The notes under the pieces: generated by a model
What the model was told of the DNA's origin: nothing
The model's input: only the letters and a program-made list of their open reading frames with translations
Database searches by the model: none
Assembly (NCBI GenBank): GCA_002110485.1
Contig: MOWL01000045.1
Coordinates: 1,674,001-1,738,000 of the forward strand
Direction: 5' to 3'
DNA length: 64,000 bases
Source of the DNA: Emergomyces orientalis
Taxonomy: Eukaryota > Ascomycota > Eurotiomycetes > Onygenales > Ajellomycetaceae
Part shown: positions 1 to 11,480 of the stretch, piece by piece
Position numbering within the stretch: position 1 is the first letter of the stretch
How the letters are laid out: each line of letters starts with the position of its first letter
Program-made: the position numbers and the translations under genes

Positions 1-476
1 ACCAGTGTCTTTTATATTTCGGACAACCGTGGTCATGACCATGATAAACAGGCTAACCCAAAATAGAGAGAAGAAGCCGCGGAAATCTCGATAGTCGCTA
101 TCAGGGTCAAAATGAGATACCCTAGGTTTGTATTCGATTGAGTAGAACAATCTTCGTCTCGCCTGAGCTCGTATCTGCTTCCTTGCACATGATATTGACT
201 GTACGGATGGGGGTGCATCTTCGGGAATAGGGGTAGATCGACCACTTTCAGGAGGAGTTAGCCGCTGCTCTAGTTTCGAGGAATGCAGGATTGGCGGAGG
301 GGGATTGAGAAGGGCGGGCCTTTTTCTTCTTTATACCTTGATAAATCAAATGACATTCTATCCACGCTCGCAGATGGAGTGAGATAATGGTCTTCGCTCT
401 GGTGTTTATTTGCCCGGACTGCTCGTGGCCGCAGGACCCCGGTTCCCGCACCCCCATTCACGTGCACAGAGGACAT
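1..476 (-). CDS. Probable sterol O-acyltransferase (ACAT/Are type), N-terminal part, cut by window edge
   Basis: Reading leftward, an ATG at 476 opens a polar leader. A GTATAA donor at 336 and an AAAG acceptor ending at 245 (92-bp intron) keep the frame into an exon that stays open to base 1, giving about 128 residues. The second exon has a basic Arg-rich stretch, then VSHFDPDSDYRDFRGFF, then a hydrophobic helix (SLFWVSLFIMVMTTVV) followed by RNIKDTG. This order (variable N-terminus, SDYRDFRGFF, first TM, RNIK-TG) matches what I know of fungal Are1/Are2 sterol esterification enzymes of the MBOAT family in the ER. The catalytic part lies outside the window, so the family call rests on the N-terminal region only. 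The intron model is the only one I found that joins the two open segments. Confidence 0.6.
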
Positions 477-2549
477 GGTGAGGATTTCTAGGGGCAACGG
501 GATAAGGCTCAATTAAAGGGAATGATGGCGGGATATAGTAGGGTAATCATAGCAGGATAACCCTAATAAATATACAGAGTTGGTGAAGGAAAATGCCAGC
601 TCAATGCTGGGAGGATGAATATATAAAGCATGTCCGCTAAGGCCGGTACCTTCCCGGTGATGTCAGCGGATTAAGTGCAGCTGCACGCTGCTTTAGCACC
701 GTTAGGAGTTATGCTAGCCTAATCCACATAATCGTTCAATAATGTCAGCCGCAACGGCGTACTGAGTTGCCTGGCTTGCGCACGAAATGTTAAAACAGCG
801 ACAAGAACAATATTCGTATTTCTATTGTCAGCCTCCGAAAGAGACCAACAGCAGAATATATATAAGTTAACTCTTTTACAATTATTAATGTTCAGCTCAC
901 ACGGATATTGGTTCGGATCGCTCTGGAAGAAACTCCCCTCGATTAAAGTTGTTGAATACGGAGGACGCTTGAAGTTATTTGATTATTTGCCATACTTAAC
1001 TTGACCAGACATTTGTGTCCTTTTCTGTATGATTCTTTTAATGAATTCTAATTGATCAATTTTCACTCCGCAATGCGAGCTATTAAAGTAGATTAGCACA
1101 CACATTGCTCACCACCGAGGCACCCATAAATAGCAACTGGCAGTGCTAGATTCAGCTAAACCCTACGGACGAAAGCCCATGGATCTACCCATTGTTATCG
1201 ACATGCACATAAGTACTGTACAATCAGATAGTTAGTCAGCCGTTGCATATGTACTTAAGTATGCCAGATAGTTAGTTACAAGTATGTTTCATGCTACCTC
1301 ATACTCTGGGCATTATAATGCATTTACGTATTCCCCATAGAAAATATATATAGTACCTGAGCGAATACACCCTCTCCCTTGCTGACAATCTCAGCTGCGG
1401 TATGACCTACCATATCCTAGGAATAGTACTGCTCTATTAATTGTGAGTTTGTTCCCTAAATTCTTTGCGCGGTCTCCAGTGCCATCAGAACATCTGCCAA
1501 CAAGCAGAAACACATCAGAAGAAAAACCCTAGATGTATGTATAGCTAGTCCAACTAAAAGTGTTGCGTGAACGCATATATATTTCCACATCTGGTGAGAT
1601 GCCCAAGTTTCCATTGGAAGTACGGATCTCCAGGTCGCTGGGTAAACCGTTTCTCAAAGCGTCTCCCAATCATCTCGCAAATCATTTTGCAACTGCGTAA
1701 GTATTCCACGGGTGTATCAGGTTATGGTTGTATAAACACTACATCTAAGGGTAGAGAAAGGAGCAATGAATAAAATTTACGGTAGCTATTTTAAGCGGAA
1801 GAGAATTAAATATTCAAATACAGATTTCCTCATATCTCGCCTCCAGTTTGCCAACCACAACAAATGCGAGATTGTATTTAACCACTCGGCCAAAAGGACA
1901 CCCTTAGCGTCTAAGGGTTTCTAAGTTAGTACAGAAGTTTGATGGTTTAATGTACCTCCCAGATTGAATCTCTATTAATTAGAGTGCAGATATGAGAGGA
2001 GGAGTGATTGGGAAATAGTGAATGGGATGCCGTGTAGCTGATACTTGTTGGCTATCCCTATGTAGACTGATACTCTCGGCTAATACTCCTGGCTAATACT
2101 CTTGGCGAATGCCTGTGTGAGTCTGTCTTTTTTTCTTCTTCTTTTTTTATTTTAAACTAACCAGTTCCAGTCTCGAACCTGTGCTCCTTGACAGAAGAGT
2201 ATATAAAATACCTTGGTGAGCTTGGACTGGCAAAATGGGTCTCAATGCCAAGTTTTGATATCCAGAGCCAAGGTCACGTGCACGGGATAGCCGCTAGATT
2301 GAATAAGGTTAGCGGCTTTGCTCACCCACTTGGCCAGATATGTAAGCGCGCTGACAAGGCAGCTCATGGTTGCCCGACATGAATCTTGCAATGTGAAAAC
2401 ACAAAAAATAAAGACCCGGATACGCCAACAAACGATCCTAGGAAGCCAGGGAACGGCATCACAGGTTTATTCCTCCATATCACAACGCTGGTTGCTCTTG
2501 GTGACCAGTTACTTTTCGCCGTCCCCCGTTTGGGGTCCTTGCGACCACC
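477..2549. other. Intergenic spacer between the two divergent genes (2.1 kb)
   Basis: AT-rich DNA with many stops in every frame and no convincing coding stretch. It must hold the promoters of the leftward acyltransferase and the rightward gamma-adaptin. The only structured element I see is a short 13-bp tandem repeat near 2.07 kb, listed separately. Confidence 0.6.
2071..2109. repeat. Minisatellite, 3 x 13 bp
   Basis: Three adjacent 13-bp units of the form TACTCNYGGCNAA (tactctcggctaa, tactcctggctaa, tactcttggcgaa) lie in tandem with one to three differences between them. Seen directly. No function is apparent. It lies about 440 bp upstream of the gamma-adaptin start codon. Confidence 0.8.
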
Positions 2550-5392
2550 ATGAGTTCCCGTATGTTCAGACCCTTCCCTTCCATCTACACTGCATTGGGG
2601 ACCATGTACTCATATAAAGCCTAGTCAAGCAATTCATTCGGAATGTGCGAGCGTCCAAAACTATCGCAGACGAGCGATCAGTGATTCAGAAGGAGAGCGC
2701 GGCGATTCGAGCCAGCTTCAGGGAAGAAAGTGCAGACTCAAATATAAGGTGTGTTGGACAGAGAGCAACCTCAGGCCTCGGGAGATCACGTTCTCACACG
2801 GTATTTTACAGGAGAAATAATGTGGCCAAACTACTTTACCTTTTCACGCTGGGTGAACGGACGCACTTCGGTCAGATAGAGTGCCTCAAACTACTGGCAT
2901 CGCCTCGTTTCGCGGACAAACGGCTGGGTTATCTAGGAACCATGCTACTTCTTGATGAGAACCAGGAGGTCCTGACATTGGTTACGAATTCCCTAAAAAA
3001 GTCGGTCTCGCGCTACCAAGCCCCTCCTCGTTGAATGAAATAAAAAAATCCTTTGCTTATTATGTTGCGCAGTGATTTGAACAACTCGAATCAATATGTC
3101 GTGGGTTTAGCCCTCTGTACATTGGGGAATATTGCCTCCATCGAAATGTCGAGGGACCTCTTTCCCGAAGTAGAGTCTCTCATATCCACGGCAAACCCTT
3201 ATATCCGCCGAAAAGCCGCTCTTTGTGCCATGCGTATTTGTCGAAAAGTCCCCGATCTCCAGGAACATTTTATAGACAAGTCCAAGGCGCTTCTGTCGGA
3301 TCGAAACCATGGAGTCTTGCTGTGTGGCCTCACTCTTGCGACTGAGTTCTGTGAAGAGGAGGATGCAGAAGGCGGGCATGAGGTTATTGACAAATACCGT
3401 CCCCTGGTACCTGGGCTCGTCAGAGTTTTGAAAAGCCTGACGACATCTGGGTATGCTCCAGAACATGACGTGTCAGGCATTACCGATCCATTCTTGCAGG
3501 TAAAGATACTTCGGTTCCTGAGAGTACTCGGCAGGGGTGATGCGGCCACAAGCGAATTGATCAACGACATCCTTGCCCAAGTCGCTACCAACACTGAGTC
3601 CTCTAAAAATGTTGGAAATTCCATTCTCTACGAGGCTGTCTTGACTATTCTCGATATCGAAGCAGACTCTGGCCTTCGGGTGCTAGGAGTCAACATTCTT
3701 GGCAAATTCTTAGCTAACAAAGACAACAACATTCGATATGTGGCACTCAACACTCTCATTAAGGTGGTGGCTGTTGAGCCAAACGCCGTCCAAAGACACC
3801 GAAACACTATTCTAGAATGTTTGCGGGACGCCGACATTAGTATACGAAGACGTGCTCTAGATCTTAGCTTTACACTTATCAACGAAGGCAACGTAAGAGT
3901 TCTTGTAAGAGAGCTTTTGGCGTTCCTTGAAGTTGCGGATAACGAGTTCAAGCCAGTCATGACAACTCAGATAGGAATAGCTGCGGATCGATTTGCCCCC
4001 AATAAAAGATGGCATGTTGACACTATACTTCGTATCCTAAAACTTGCGGGGAATTATGTCAAGGAGCAGATTTTGTCCTCGTTCGTCCGCCTTATAGCCA
4101 CAACTCCCGAACTCCAAACCTATTCCGTCCAAAAGCTTTACGCTAGTTTAAAGGAAGATATCTCACAAGAAGCCTTAACTTTGGCTGCTTCCTGGGTTAT
4201 AGGCGAGTATGGAGATGCTCTTCTCCGTGGCGGCCAGTACGAAGAGGAAGAGCTAGTCCAGGAAGTGAAGGAAAGTGACATAGTGGACCTTTTTACCAAT
4301 ATACTTAATAGCACCTATGCTACCCAAGTCGTGACCGAATACATTATAACGTCCGCAATGAAATTGTCGACAAGACTCACCGAACCTGCACAGATCGAAC
4401 GTATTCGACGGCTCCTTAGCAGTAGATCTGCAGATCTGAGCGTCGAAATCCAACAAAGGGCTGTGGAGTACACCAACCTGTTTGGGTACGATCAAATAAA
4501 GCGTGGGGTACTAGAGAAGATACCTCCGCCCGAAATCCGCGAAGAGCAGAGAGTCCTAGGAGAGGCAACCAGCAAACGACAAAGTAGATTGCTGAGAGAC
4601 AAGTCAAAGAAACCTGCCAAACCATCAGAGCAGGATTTACTGCTCGACCTTATGGGTGGCTCTGACGATACTTCCACCAATGTCACTGCCAATGCTAATG
4701 GATCCCAGAATACAGCTGACCTGTTGGCTGATATTTTGGGGGGCGAATCTTTTCCTCCTTCCACAACTAGCCCTTTCCAACCTGCAACTGCTCAGTCATC
4801 TAACATCAGCGGTATCATGGATCTTTTTGGTTCAAACGGCACATCTCCGACACCGCAAGCACCACAGCCTTCCCCATCGTCCATGGGGCTTCTGGGAGAG
4901 CTTAATTCCCCTCCCGCTCAAACATCTTCTCCAAGCTCCGTTCCTCCCGCCCAAACTGTATTTGAGAAGAATGATTTACTGTTGACCCTTCAAATTCAAC
5001 GGAGTAACGCTGGTGCCCAGATATTGGCTCGATTCCGTAACACGTCTACTTTCGATCGCTTTTCCGGTGTTGGATTGCAGGTGGCGGTACCTAAATCTCA
5101 AAAACTTCAGCTCAATGCCATCAACAAGGCTGACCTGGAAGGGGGAGAGGAGGGTTCTCAGGGAATGAGAGTCTCTGCTATAAATGGGGTATGTGTTCCT
5201 TCTCGTCCTTTTACTCTGTTGCAACCATTTTTTTCCTACCCGATTATCTCTTGTTTGTGATCAATGGCTATCAACTAATTTCTTAAGCAACCGCAGCCCC
5301 TACAAGGGAAGCTTCGACTCCGTCTCAGAGTTACTTACTCCAAAAACGGGGCACCTCCAGTCACCGAACAATTGGCTTGGGCAGAACCTTGA
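2550..5392 (+). CDS. apl4: AP-1 complex subunit gamma (gamma-adaptin)
   Basis: Large subunit of the clathrin adaptor AP-1, acting at the trans-Golgi network and endosomes. Model: exons 2550-2559, 2625-2748, 2812-3000, 3073-5188, 5288-5392 (2544 nt, 847 aa). All introns are GT..AG (63-99 bp) and all junctions keep frame. The first exon is only 10 nt (ATG AGT TCC C) and restores the family start MSSLKQFIRNVRASKT. Next comes the adaptin trunk of helical repeats (RNNVAKLLYLFTLGERTHFG, ALCAMRICRKVPDLQ), then a Ser/Pro-rich hinge with clathrin-box-like LLLDLMGG and the related ADLLADILGG and IMDLFG. It ends in the gamma-ear beta-sandwich, LRLRVTYSKNGAPPVTEQLA. Length and domain order match fungal gamma-adaptins. 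Without the last intron the ear would end about 34 residues early in an unrelated tail. Confidence 0.95.
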
Positions 5393-6502
5393 GGAGGAGT
5401 GACCATGCTGGCGATTTGTCTGCCCTTCAACCTTCGACTAACATGCTTGTTCATCTTCATTTCCTCTTTCCGTATCCCACAGCACCCTATTGGGTAGGCT
5501 GTAATTTCTAGGCTTACGAGCATAAATGATAGCACATTCAAAGACACTTAATTAAATTCATTTTACATTATTCACTTCCATCTCTCACCTTACTTTTCCG
5601 TCACCTCTTGTTGTCCCTGTCGTTCTATCGAGTTAACAACTCCCAGGAGATCCCTGAATCACAATTTAGGCTCTTGCGACTTTGTTTGAATTTATGTGCC
5701 TTGCAAAATGACGTCTTTTATTTTACCTCGCTGCGCAGGTGTGGTAAATTCTTCACCATCCCTTTGCGCTATCATTGATCGAAAAAGGTAGATCATACTC
5801 GCACACCGAGCAGCTCTTCTACCAATACATGTCACCAAAATGACGCCATAATCAATGCCGTGGACATACAACAACATGGTTTAGGTTTACAGTTCCAGTT
5901 CTACCCGTGGATTTGCCTTTCTCTCTGCGTCAAGCTGCGAAGGTTGCACTTTTCCTCCCGTGTCCTTACTATCCCTCTGTGGTTCCTTCCCCTCATATCC
6001 TCTCCGCTAGCTGCTGATATGCTTAAGGAATGTATACCTAGGTAAGACACTCAACGGACAGGGCGTCTTAAGCTCTGACGCCCCTATTTCCTATCGTTTT
6101 TGCTTGCAACTCAAATTCAGGGGAAATGCAATGACAGGTCAAACTCCCTGCGAGGGACCAAATTTGCGTCATTTTGATTCGTATATGTTTTTGGTTTCTC
6201 TGAGTTACTACCAGAAGGGGCGAGTTTGGGTTCGGTCGCCCAATGATTCCCCTTTATTGAACAACCTGACTACCTACGCTCAGTGTCTTTCCTTCGTTCC
6301 TTCCTTCTTCCCTCCCATTAAAACCCATTTTGTTTCAATACCCTCAGAAAATACTATTCAACTCCACCGTCCTTTCTGGTCTATGTTAACAGCGGGTTCC
6401 ATCCCACGTTGCTTTTTCTGTCTTCCCGGGACCCTTATTTCCCCAACGCCGGAATCTGTATATTAATGTGTTACGAAATTACAGCATATTTTCTAGCCTA
6501 TC
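5393..6502. other. Intergenic spacer (1.1 kb)
   Basis: Contains the 3' flank of the gamma-adaptin gene and the leader of the next gene. The part from about 5.9 to 6.45 kb is pyrimidine-rich on the + strand, a common look for fungal promoters and 5' leaders. No open frame with coding character was found. Confidence 0.5.
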
Positions 6503-7252
6503 ATGTCGGGGCCCGCACTGCGTTCTCCGTCGACCGACACTCTAATCGATCCGCGAGGGGTTCATATTACTGCGGAAGAATGCCTTGCTGTTTTGGCCCT
6601 TTTGGAGCTTTCGGGCCGTGGCCCTCAGGAAATAAGAGCAGCGGAAATTCAGCTTAGCTGGCACTGCGACTACGCCATCGGATCTTGGGTGGCCACTCCA
6701 CCTGCAACCACTGTGTACTATCCTCACAACGTCAATCCTAGAAGCTTTTCCGCAACAAATACCTCCGTGAATTTTGAGGGCTCCACGAACTCCATTCTGG
6801 ACGACGTAAACCCGCTCGTAGCGGAAGATAATATCTACGCAACCCCTCCACAATCCCCCATGACTGTTCTACCAGCAAATATACATCCAAGGATGCTCAA
6901 CATGACTATTCATACCCAAGAAAATACATCTCCAGAAAGTGATTCGTCTGCCACGGGGATAAAGCATTCCGTCCAGGATTCTCCAGGAAACACGGGAACA
7001 TCCAATACGTCCGCTCCTGACGAAATCGGCTCCAGCCTGGATGCACCGGCCAACGACGTGAAAAAGGCGGGCTTTTCGCCTAAAGCTACAATCTCTTCTC
7101 GTGGGGCTCAGAATAGGGCTAGTATGCGTAAACCAACCAGCACACCTGCAGCACAATCGGCACCGCGACCAACAAGACGGTCCACAAGGCAGCGGAAAGA
7201 CAGTCGACGCATGGTCGAGGCTAAGGAGTTTGAGAAGCTCAAAGCTTATTAA
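6503..7252 (+). CDS. Hypothetical protein, 249 aa, with basic C-terminus
   Basis: A single uninterrupted frame from ATG at 6503 to TAA at 7250. I do not recognise a family. Residues 18-62 (HITAEECLAVLALLELSGRG and onward) look like a small folded region with predicted helices. Residues 90-200 are Ser/Thr/Pro/Asn-rich and probably disordered. The last 40 residues are strongly basic (RPTRRSTRQRKDSRRMVEAK), like a nuclear localisation or nucleic-acid-binding tail. No signal peptide or membrane segment. The frame is GC-richer than its flanks and the opposite strand carries only broken frames, which supports a real gene. A nuclear role is a guess from the basic tail. Confidence 0.65.
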   Translation: MSGPALRSPSTDTLIDPRGVHITAEECLAVLALLELSGRGPQEIRAAEIQLSWHCDYAIGSWVATPPATTVYYPHNVNPRSFSATNTSVNFEGSTNSILDDVNPLVAEDNIYATPPQSPMTVLPANIHPRMLNMTIHTQENTSPESDSSATGIKHSVQDSPGNTGTSNTSAPDEIGSSLDAPANDVKKAGFSPKATISSRGAQNRASMRKPTSTPAAQSAPRPTRRSTRQRKDSRRMVEAKEFEKLKAY

Positions 7253-9974
7253 AAGACTTCACTTGCGGTGTGTGCCAAAAATGGTGATGAAACCGTTAAA
7301 CTGGTAAGAATAACAAATCCCCCTTCAGCACTGCATTTGCTGATTTCGTGCGCTCTCTGCAGATAATATCTCAATGATTTGATAACGTGGCGTTCGAGGG
7401 CCTTGAGGCGGGTCTAGGATGTATCTCTATCATCATTTGTATAAATTTACATATTTGTTTTGTATATATCTATTGATTTTTTTCCCAACAGCATTCTTGT
7501 ACGTTTTGCTCAGATACAACCATCTTCCCCTTTTCTTGGTGCTTCAATGTTGGAATGTTTACTGTTATGACGTCATTCATAACAAACTTCCTTCCCCTTT
7601 CCAGATCTCGATTTTGTTTTCTATTTTGAACTTTATGTGGTGGAAGCCGGTAAATATGCTCTGTATTACAGTTATTCCTTTCTAACTCCTTGCTTGTACA
7701 TCTCTCTTTTCGTTTTGAGTGCGTCCTCCCCTCTTTCTTCGTCAAGCTCTATGGCATTTTTAACCTTAAAGTTGGTTACTTATTTTGAACTCGAAACACT
7801 CGATGTCTTGTAAAAAATACTTTCTATACCATCGTATCGCTTACTACATTCTTCTCGATTTAGCTCTTGAATCTTGGAAGAGGTACACTGTACATCAGGT
7901 GCTTAGGCTTTTTTTTTTTTTGTATGGTGTCCCCTACAGTTACCCAAAGGTCTATATGAGTGGGTTGGGGTCCGTTAGGGATGGACTTACTCCATAATAT
8001 ACTGGTCCTAGATTGCAGGAAGGAGATGTTCACCTGTTCTTGCTCATGGTTTTGCGGCTTCCGAGCTTTGCTTTCTTCTTAACAGTCGTCCTTTTCCGAT
8101 AACTAGGAACGAGAGCGGATTACCAAATAGGTGGTTGTTTTCATGCCAGGCATGTTTATAAGACGATGATGCTTCGCAGACATATAGTCGTTCTACGCGG
8201 ATAAGTAGGAGAGCCAGTCTTTCTCAATGAAGTGCTACATTGGCTGAAATCTCCTGGAAGACCTAAACTTCGTTTCTTGGTTAAGGTTTTGATACTTTAA
8301 ACGTAAACCTTTGATGGCATGTGTAAGCATCACAGCATTAACTACCATTGAATACTATCCCATTGAACCCTACAGATAGTTGGTTCAGCTGGGTTAAGTG
8401 ACCGAGTGAAGCGAGCAGTGTCTGAAGTTCACGCCAAAATCCTCCTTACGAAACCGCACACATTCAGCTCATCAAGCGACCAGACACCCGATGCATGCTT
8501 AATTACTTGCCTTAGTTGTCGACCAGTCTCGCCAGTCTGGCCAGTCTGGGTAGATAGAAAGGGAAAAAGGGGCTGTCTGGCTAGGTCCACCCCTGTAAAG
8601 GGGCGTGCCTACACCTGCAGAGATACTTATTCATAATGGAAGCATCTAATTACCGTTCCTCTCGTCATCGATAAATAAGTAGTACAAGAAGAGAAAAAAG
8701 AACGACAAAACCCGTTATTTTCGAACAAATGCTTAAGATAGGGAGGGGTACAGCTTGCAATATTTCCAATCAAGTGGCCTTGGCACTTCGAGCTGCCACA
8801 CACTCAAGTTTTGATGGATCTTTGAAACAATAGTATGGAGTAGCTTCGAAACAGCAGCAGTGACACTCGAAGCGTAGGGAGCTACCATGTACGGAGTACT
8901 CAGTAAGGTAGTAGAGCTATGGGTGGTAGGGCGACTACATCAAGGAATACTAAAACTGGGGAAATTTAGAATTTGGCGCAGGTCAGAACATAGCACTGTT
9001 AGTATCTGGCCAAGAAACCATGTTTTGATTAAAGTGGTGTATTTTCGCCAGGGGTCATCGGCAAACCCTGCTAAACGTATCCCGCCCAAGCCGAAAAGCT
9101 GTCAGGGTCAATTTAACTCCACCACTAACCAAGTCTCCCCGGGATAACGACCGCGTATCGGAATGTTTCAGCTTTTCCCTATCCACGTTTTGCTTGCCCC
9201 TGATGCAACCTTGCAAGCTACCCTTCAACTGCCTGGCATACTCGACGGCAGTTGCTTCGAGGAAATGTCACCTGTGACACTTCGCTTAAAAGTAGCGCTA
9301 GAGACTGGTTGGTTTTAACGTACCATGTCTACGGACCGCTGCCATCGAAAATTTTTCGATCTAAAGGAATAGGAGATTGAGAGTGACTGATCAAGGGTGC
9401 AATCTGAGGAGTTTGGCAAGATTGTGTTTACACAATATCAGTCATACTTCAGTTATTAAAAACTACATGGGAGTATGAACAATTAATATAATCCTAGTGT
9501 ATGTACTCTCGGTAATGCACAGTAAATCCCTGGATGTCCACTGCAATCGCTGGCATCAATTTCCAAAACATATACCGTTGCCCAACCATTAAATATTAAA
9601 CTTGCTTGAGATGAAACCAGCCATCCGCCTTAAATCTGCCATTCTAACTCCAAGGCAAAAACGTTTAACTAACACGTTGCAGGAAAATAAATGTGCTACC
9701 ATTGTCAACATGATGAACGCCAGCCCGCACTCAAGTACGTCAAATAAAGCTCATTCTTTGGGGCAGGTCTAAGAAGTGCCCAAGGGGCAACAACCATTCC
9801 CATGCGATTTTCTCCACGTTAATGTGAGTTCGAGTCCCAAGTAGATAAGCTTCTTTTTCATAGTAGAGTAGATTACTATCAAGAAGCGAATGAATCGACC
9901 ACGACTACGGCTTCCTCAAGCAAATCAATTGATTTCCCTTGGGATCAGATGGGGAGTCTCGCCTCCACCGGGTC
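7253..9974. other. Gene-poor spacer (2.7 kb)
   Basis: Long AT-rich interval with T- and A-runs (for example T11 near 7.91 kb) and only short open frames that lack coding character. The gene on the left ends and the gene on the right (on the minus strand) also ends here, so this is a convergent 3'-3' interval, unusually long for one. A GTTCGAGTCCC string at about 9.83 kb resembles a Pol III B box but folds into no tRNA. Confidence 0.5.
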
Positions 9975-11480
9975 TCAACTGACATCTTCATTATACAAAC
10001 CTCTGTTGTACATGCTCTTCACGGCAATTTCCAATAGACTCATGAAGCGATCCTCTTCAATGAAGACATCGTCAAACTGCCAATCATTCTTCATGTCATT
10101 GGTCTGATGTTCCGTCCCGTGGCTGCTGAAGTATTTGTGCCCCATTTTCTTGGCCAGGTTTCGGAAACTCTTGTTTTTCAGTTTCGGAGGAAGTATTTCG
10201 GCAATCGTTGAATGCGGTGGTAAGAAAAGTCCATGTGTCAGGCCTGCGCCATGCACGCCAGCGAGGATGTCGGTGTGACGAGCAAGTCTTATTTGCTCGC
10301 TAAATGGCATCGCAGCCAAATCAATAAGATTAACCTCAATCCTTGGGAACTTGGCCTTTAGACGCTCAATATATCGCTCCTGATTAATCAAGCGTCTCTT
10401 TTCCTTGCGGTCTATGAATGTGAGCACAAGCGGGCTATCCCCGGGACGAGCGTCATCTCTGATGTTATAGAAATTGAGCACTCTTTTAACAAAAGTTTGC
10501 AGAAGCTCCGATTGTTCACATTGAAGTGGTTCCCAATGATTCTGCCAAAAGGGGCTACCACCTCCAGGCAAAGGAACTATGATATTGTCCAAGTTGATAT
10601 GCGCGGAGGCTGACATGTCCTTCAGTCTGACCGTTGGCTGCTTCGCAAACAGTTTCCATAGATCAAAGTAAGGGTTGTCTGGGAGGTCATCCAAGATAAT
10701 AACTTGGGCATTGGCGAAATCCTCCGGCATGAAAAAGGGGAGGTTCGTGTCTCGATTTCGAGCCATCTTCATGACGTCCAACGTTAAGGAGAGCGCAACA
10801 ATCTCCATAAGAGAATGGAAAACGTTAAAGTGGCTGTCTTCACGTTTAATGAGGATTGAGAAATTACGTCGTCCATGAGCAAGATTTTGGGAAGGTTTTT
10901 CTCTCCGATCAAAACGCACAAAATTGTTGAATATCTGTTTCGGTCCCGTCTCATACCAATACAACGGAAACTGCTCAAGCTTTGGCACTCCCTGGCTTGA
11001 TTCCTCAGAACTAAATGGCCTGAGGGAACAGTCCAGAATAAATTTCTTTCGACTGTAGTCGAAGGTCGCGGGTCCTGAAATACAGAATGAATCTGTTCGC
11101 CCTCCTGGGTCAATCTGAGTATGAAAACAGGTCATACTTGACTTGGAGCCGGCATCGCAATAACTAGTCTGAGTCTTGGCTAGATTTGTCAAGTATTGAA
11201 CGTCAAATCGTTCTGCGCAGAATTGGTTCTGAGGCGGCGCCGCTGATGTTAGATGGTAATCTCCGGGGGCAGGTAAAACCAACGGCAGATTATCGGTGTG
11301 TTCAGGGGAATAGTCCTGTTTTTGGGCGGGATGCGCCTGGGAAGGGCCATCGTTTTGAGGAGCACTCCCTAGCCCCTGGAAGAAAATGTTTCGTCGAGAA
11401 TGCCAGCAGAGTGCGAAGAATATAAATGCAACAAAGCTCCCAGCAATCACATAACGCCGTCCACGAAAGGAGGAGAGCAT
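9975..11480 (-). CDS. GT61-family glycosyltransferase (DUF563/EOGT-like), type II membrane protein
   Basis: One exon, 501 aa. The N-terminus is a short basic cytosolic tail (SSFRGRRY) followed by one hydrophobic anchor at about residues 11-26 (VIAGSFVAFIFFALCW), then a polar stem: a Golgi/ER type II topology. The luminal region carries the GT61 signature: a central block around DSHFNVFHSLMEIV and the motif GVHGAGLTHGLFLPP at about residues 407-421, then AEILPP. The family transfers sugars such as GlcNAc or xylose to proteins or glycans; which sugar cannot be told from sequence. Two Cys-containing segments before residue 130 could form disulfides. Upstream on the minus strand is a C12T10 tract. 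Single-exon structure and length fit fungal members. Confidence 0.85.
   Translation of the reverse strand: MLSSFRGRRYVIAGSFVAFIFFALCWHSRRNIFFQGLGSAPQNDGPSQAHPAQKQDYSPEHTDNLPLVLPAPGDYHLTSAAPPQNQFCAERFDVQYLTNLAKTQTSYCDAGSKSSMTCFHTQIDPGGRTDSFCISGPATFDYSRKKFILDCSLRPFSSEESSQGVPKLEQFPLYWYETGPKQIFNNFVRFDRREKPSQNLAHGRRNFSILIKREDSHFNVFHSLMEIVALSLTLDVMKMARNRDTNLPFFMPEDFANAQVIILDDLPDNPYFDLWKLFAKQPTVRLKDMSASAHINLDNIIVPLPGGGSPFWQNHWEPLQCEQSELLQTFVKRVLNFYNIRDDARPGDSPLVLTFIDRKEKRRLINQERYIERLKAKFPRIEVNLIDLAAMPFSEQIRLARHTDILAGVHGAGLTHGLFLPPHSTIAEILPPKLKNKSFRNLAKKMGHKYFSSHGTEHQTNDMKNDWQFDDVFIEEDRFMSLLEIAVKSMYNRGLYNEDVS

Noticed and set aside
2166..2190. Minus-strand CAGGTTCGAGACTGG, possible tRNA-derived SINE end
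   Set aside because: No A box, tRNA fold or repeat copy seen nearby.
9826..9845. GAGTTCGAGTCCC, B-box-like
   Set aside because: No 5-bp T stem and no acceptor stem can be formed.
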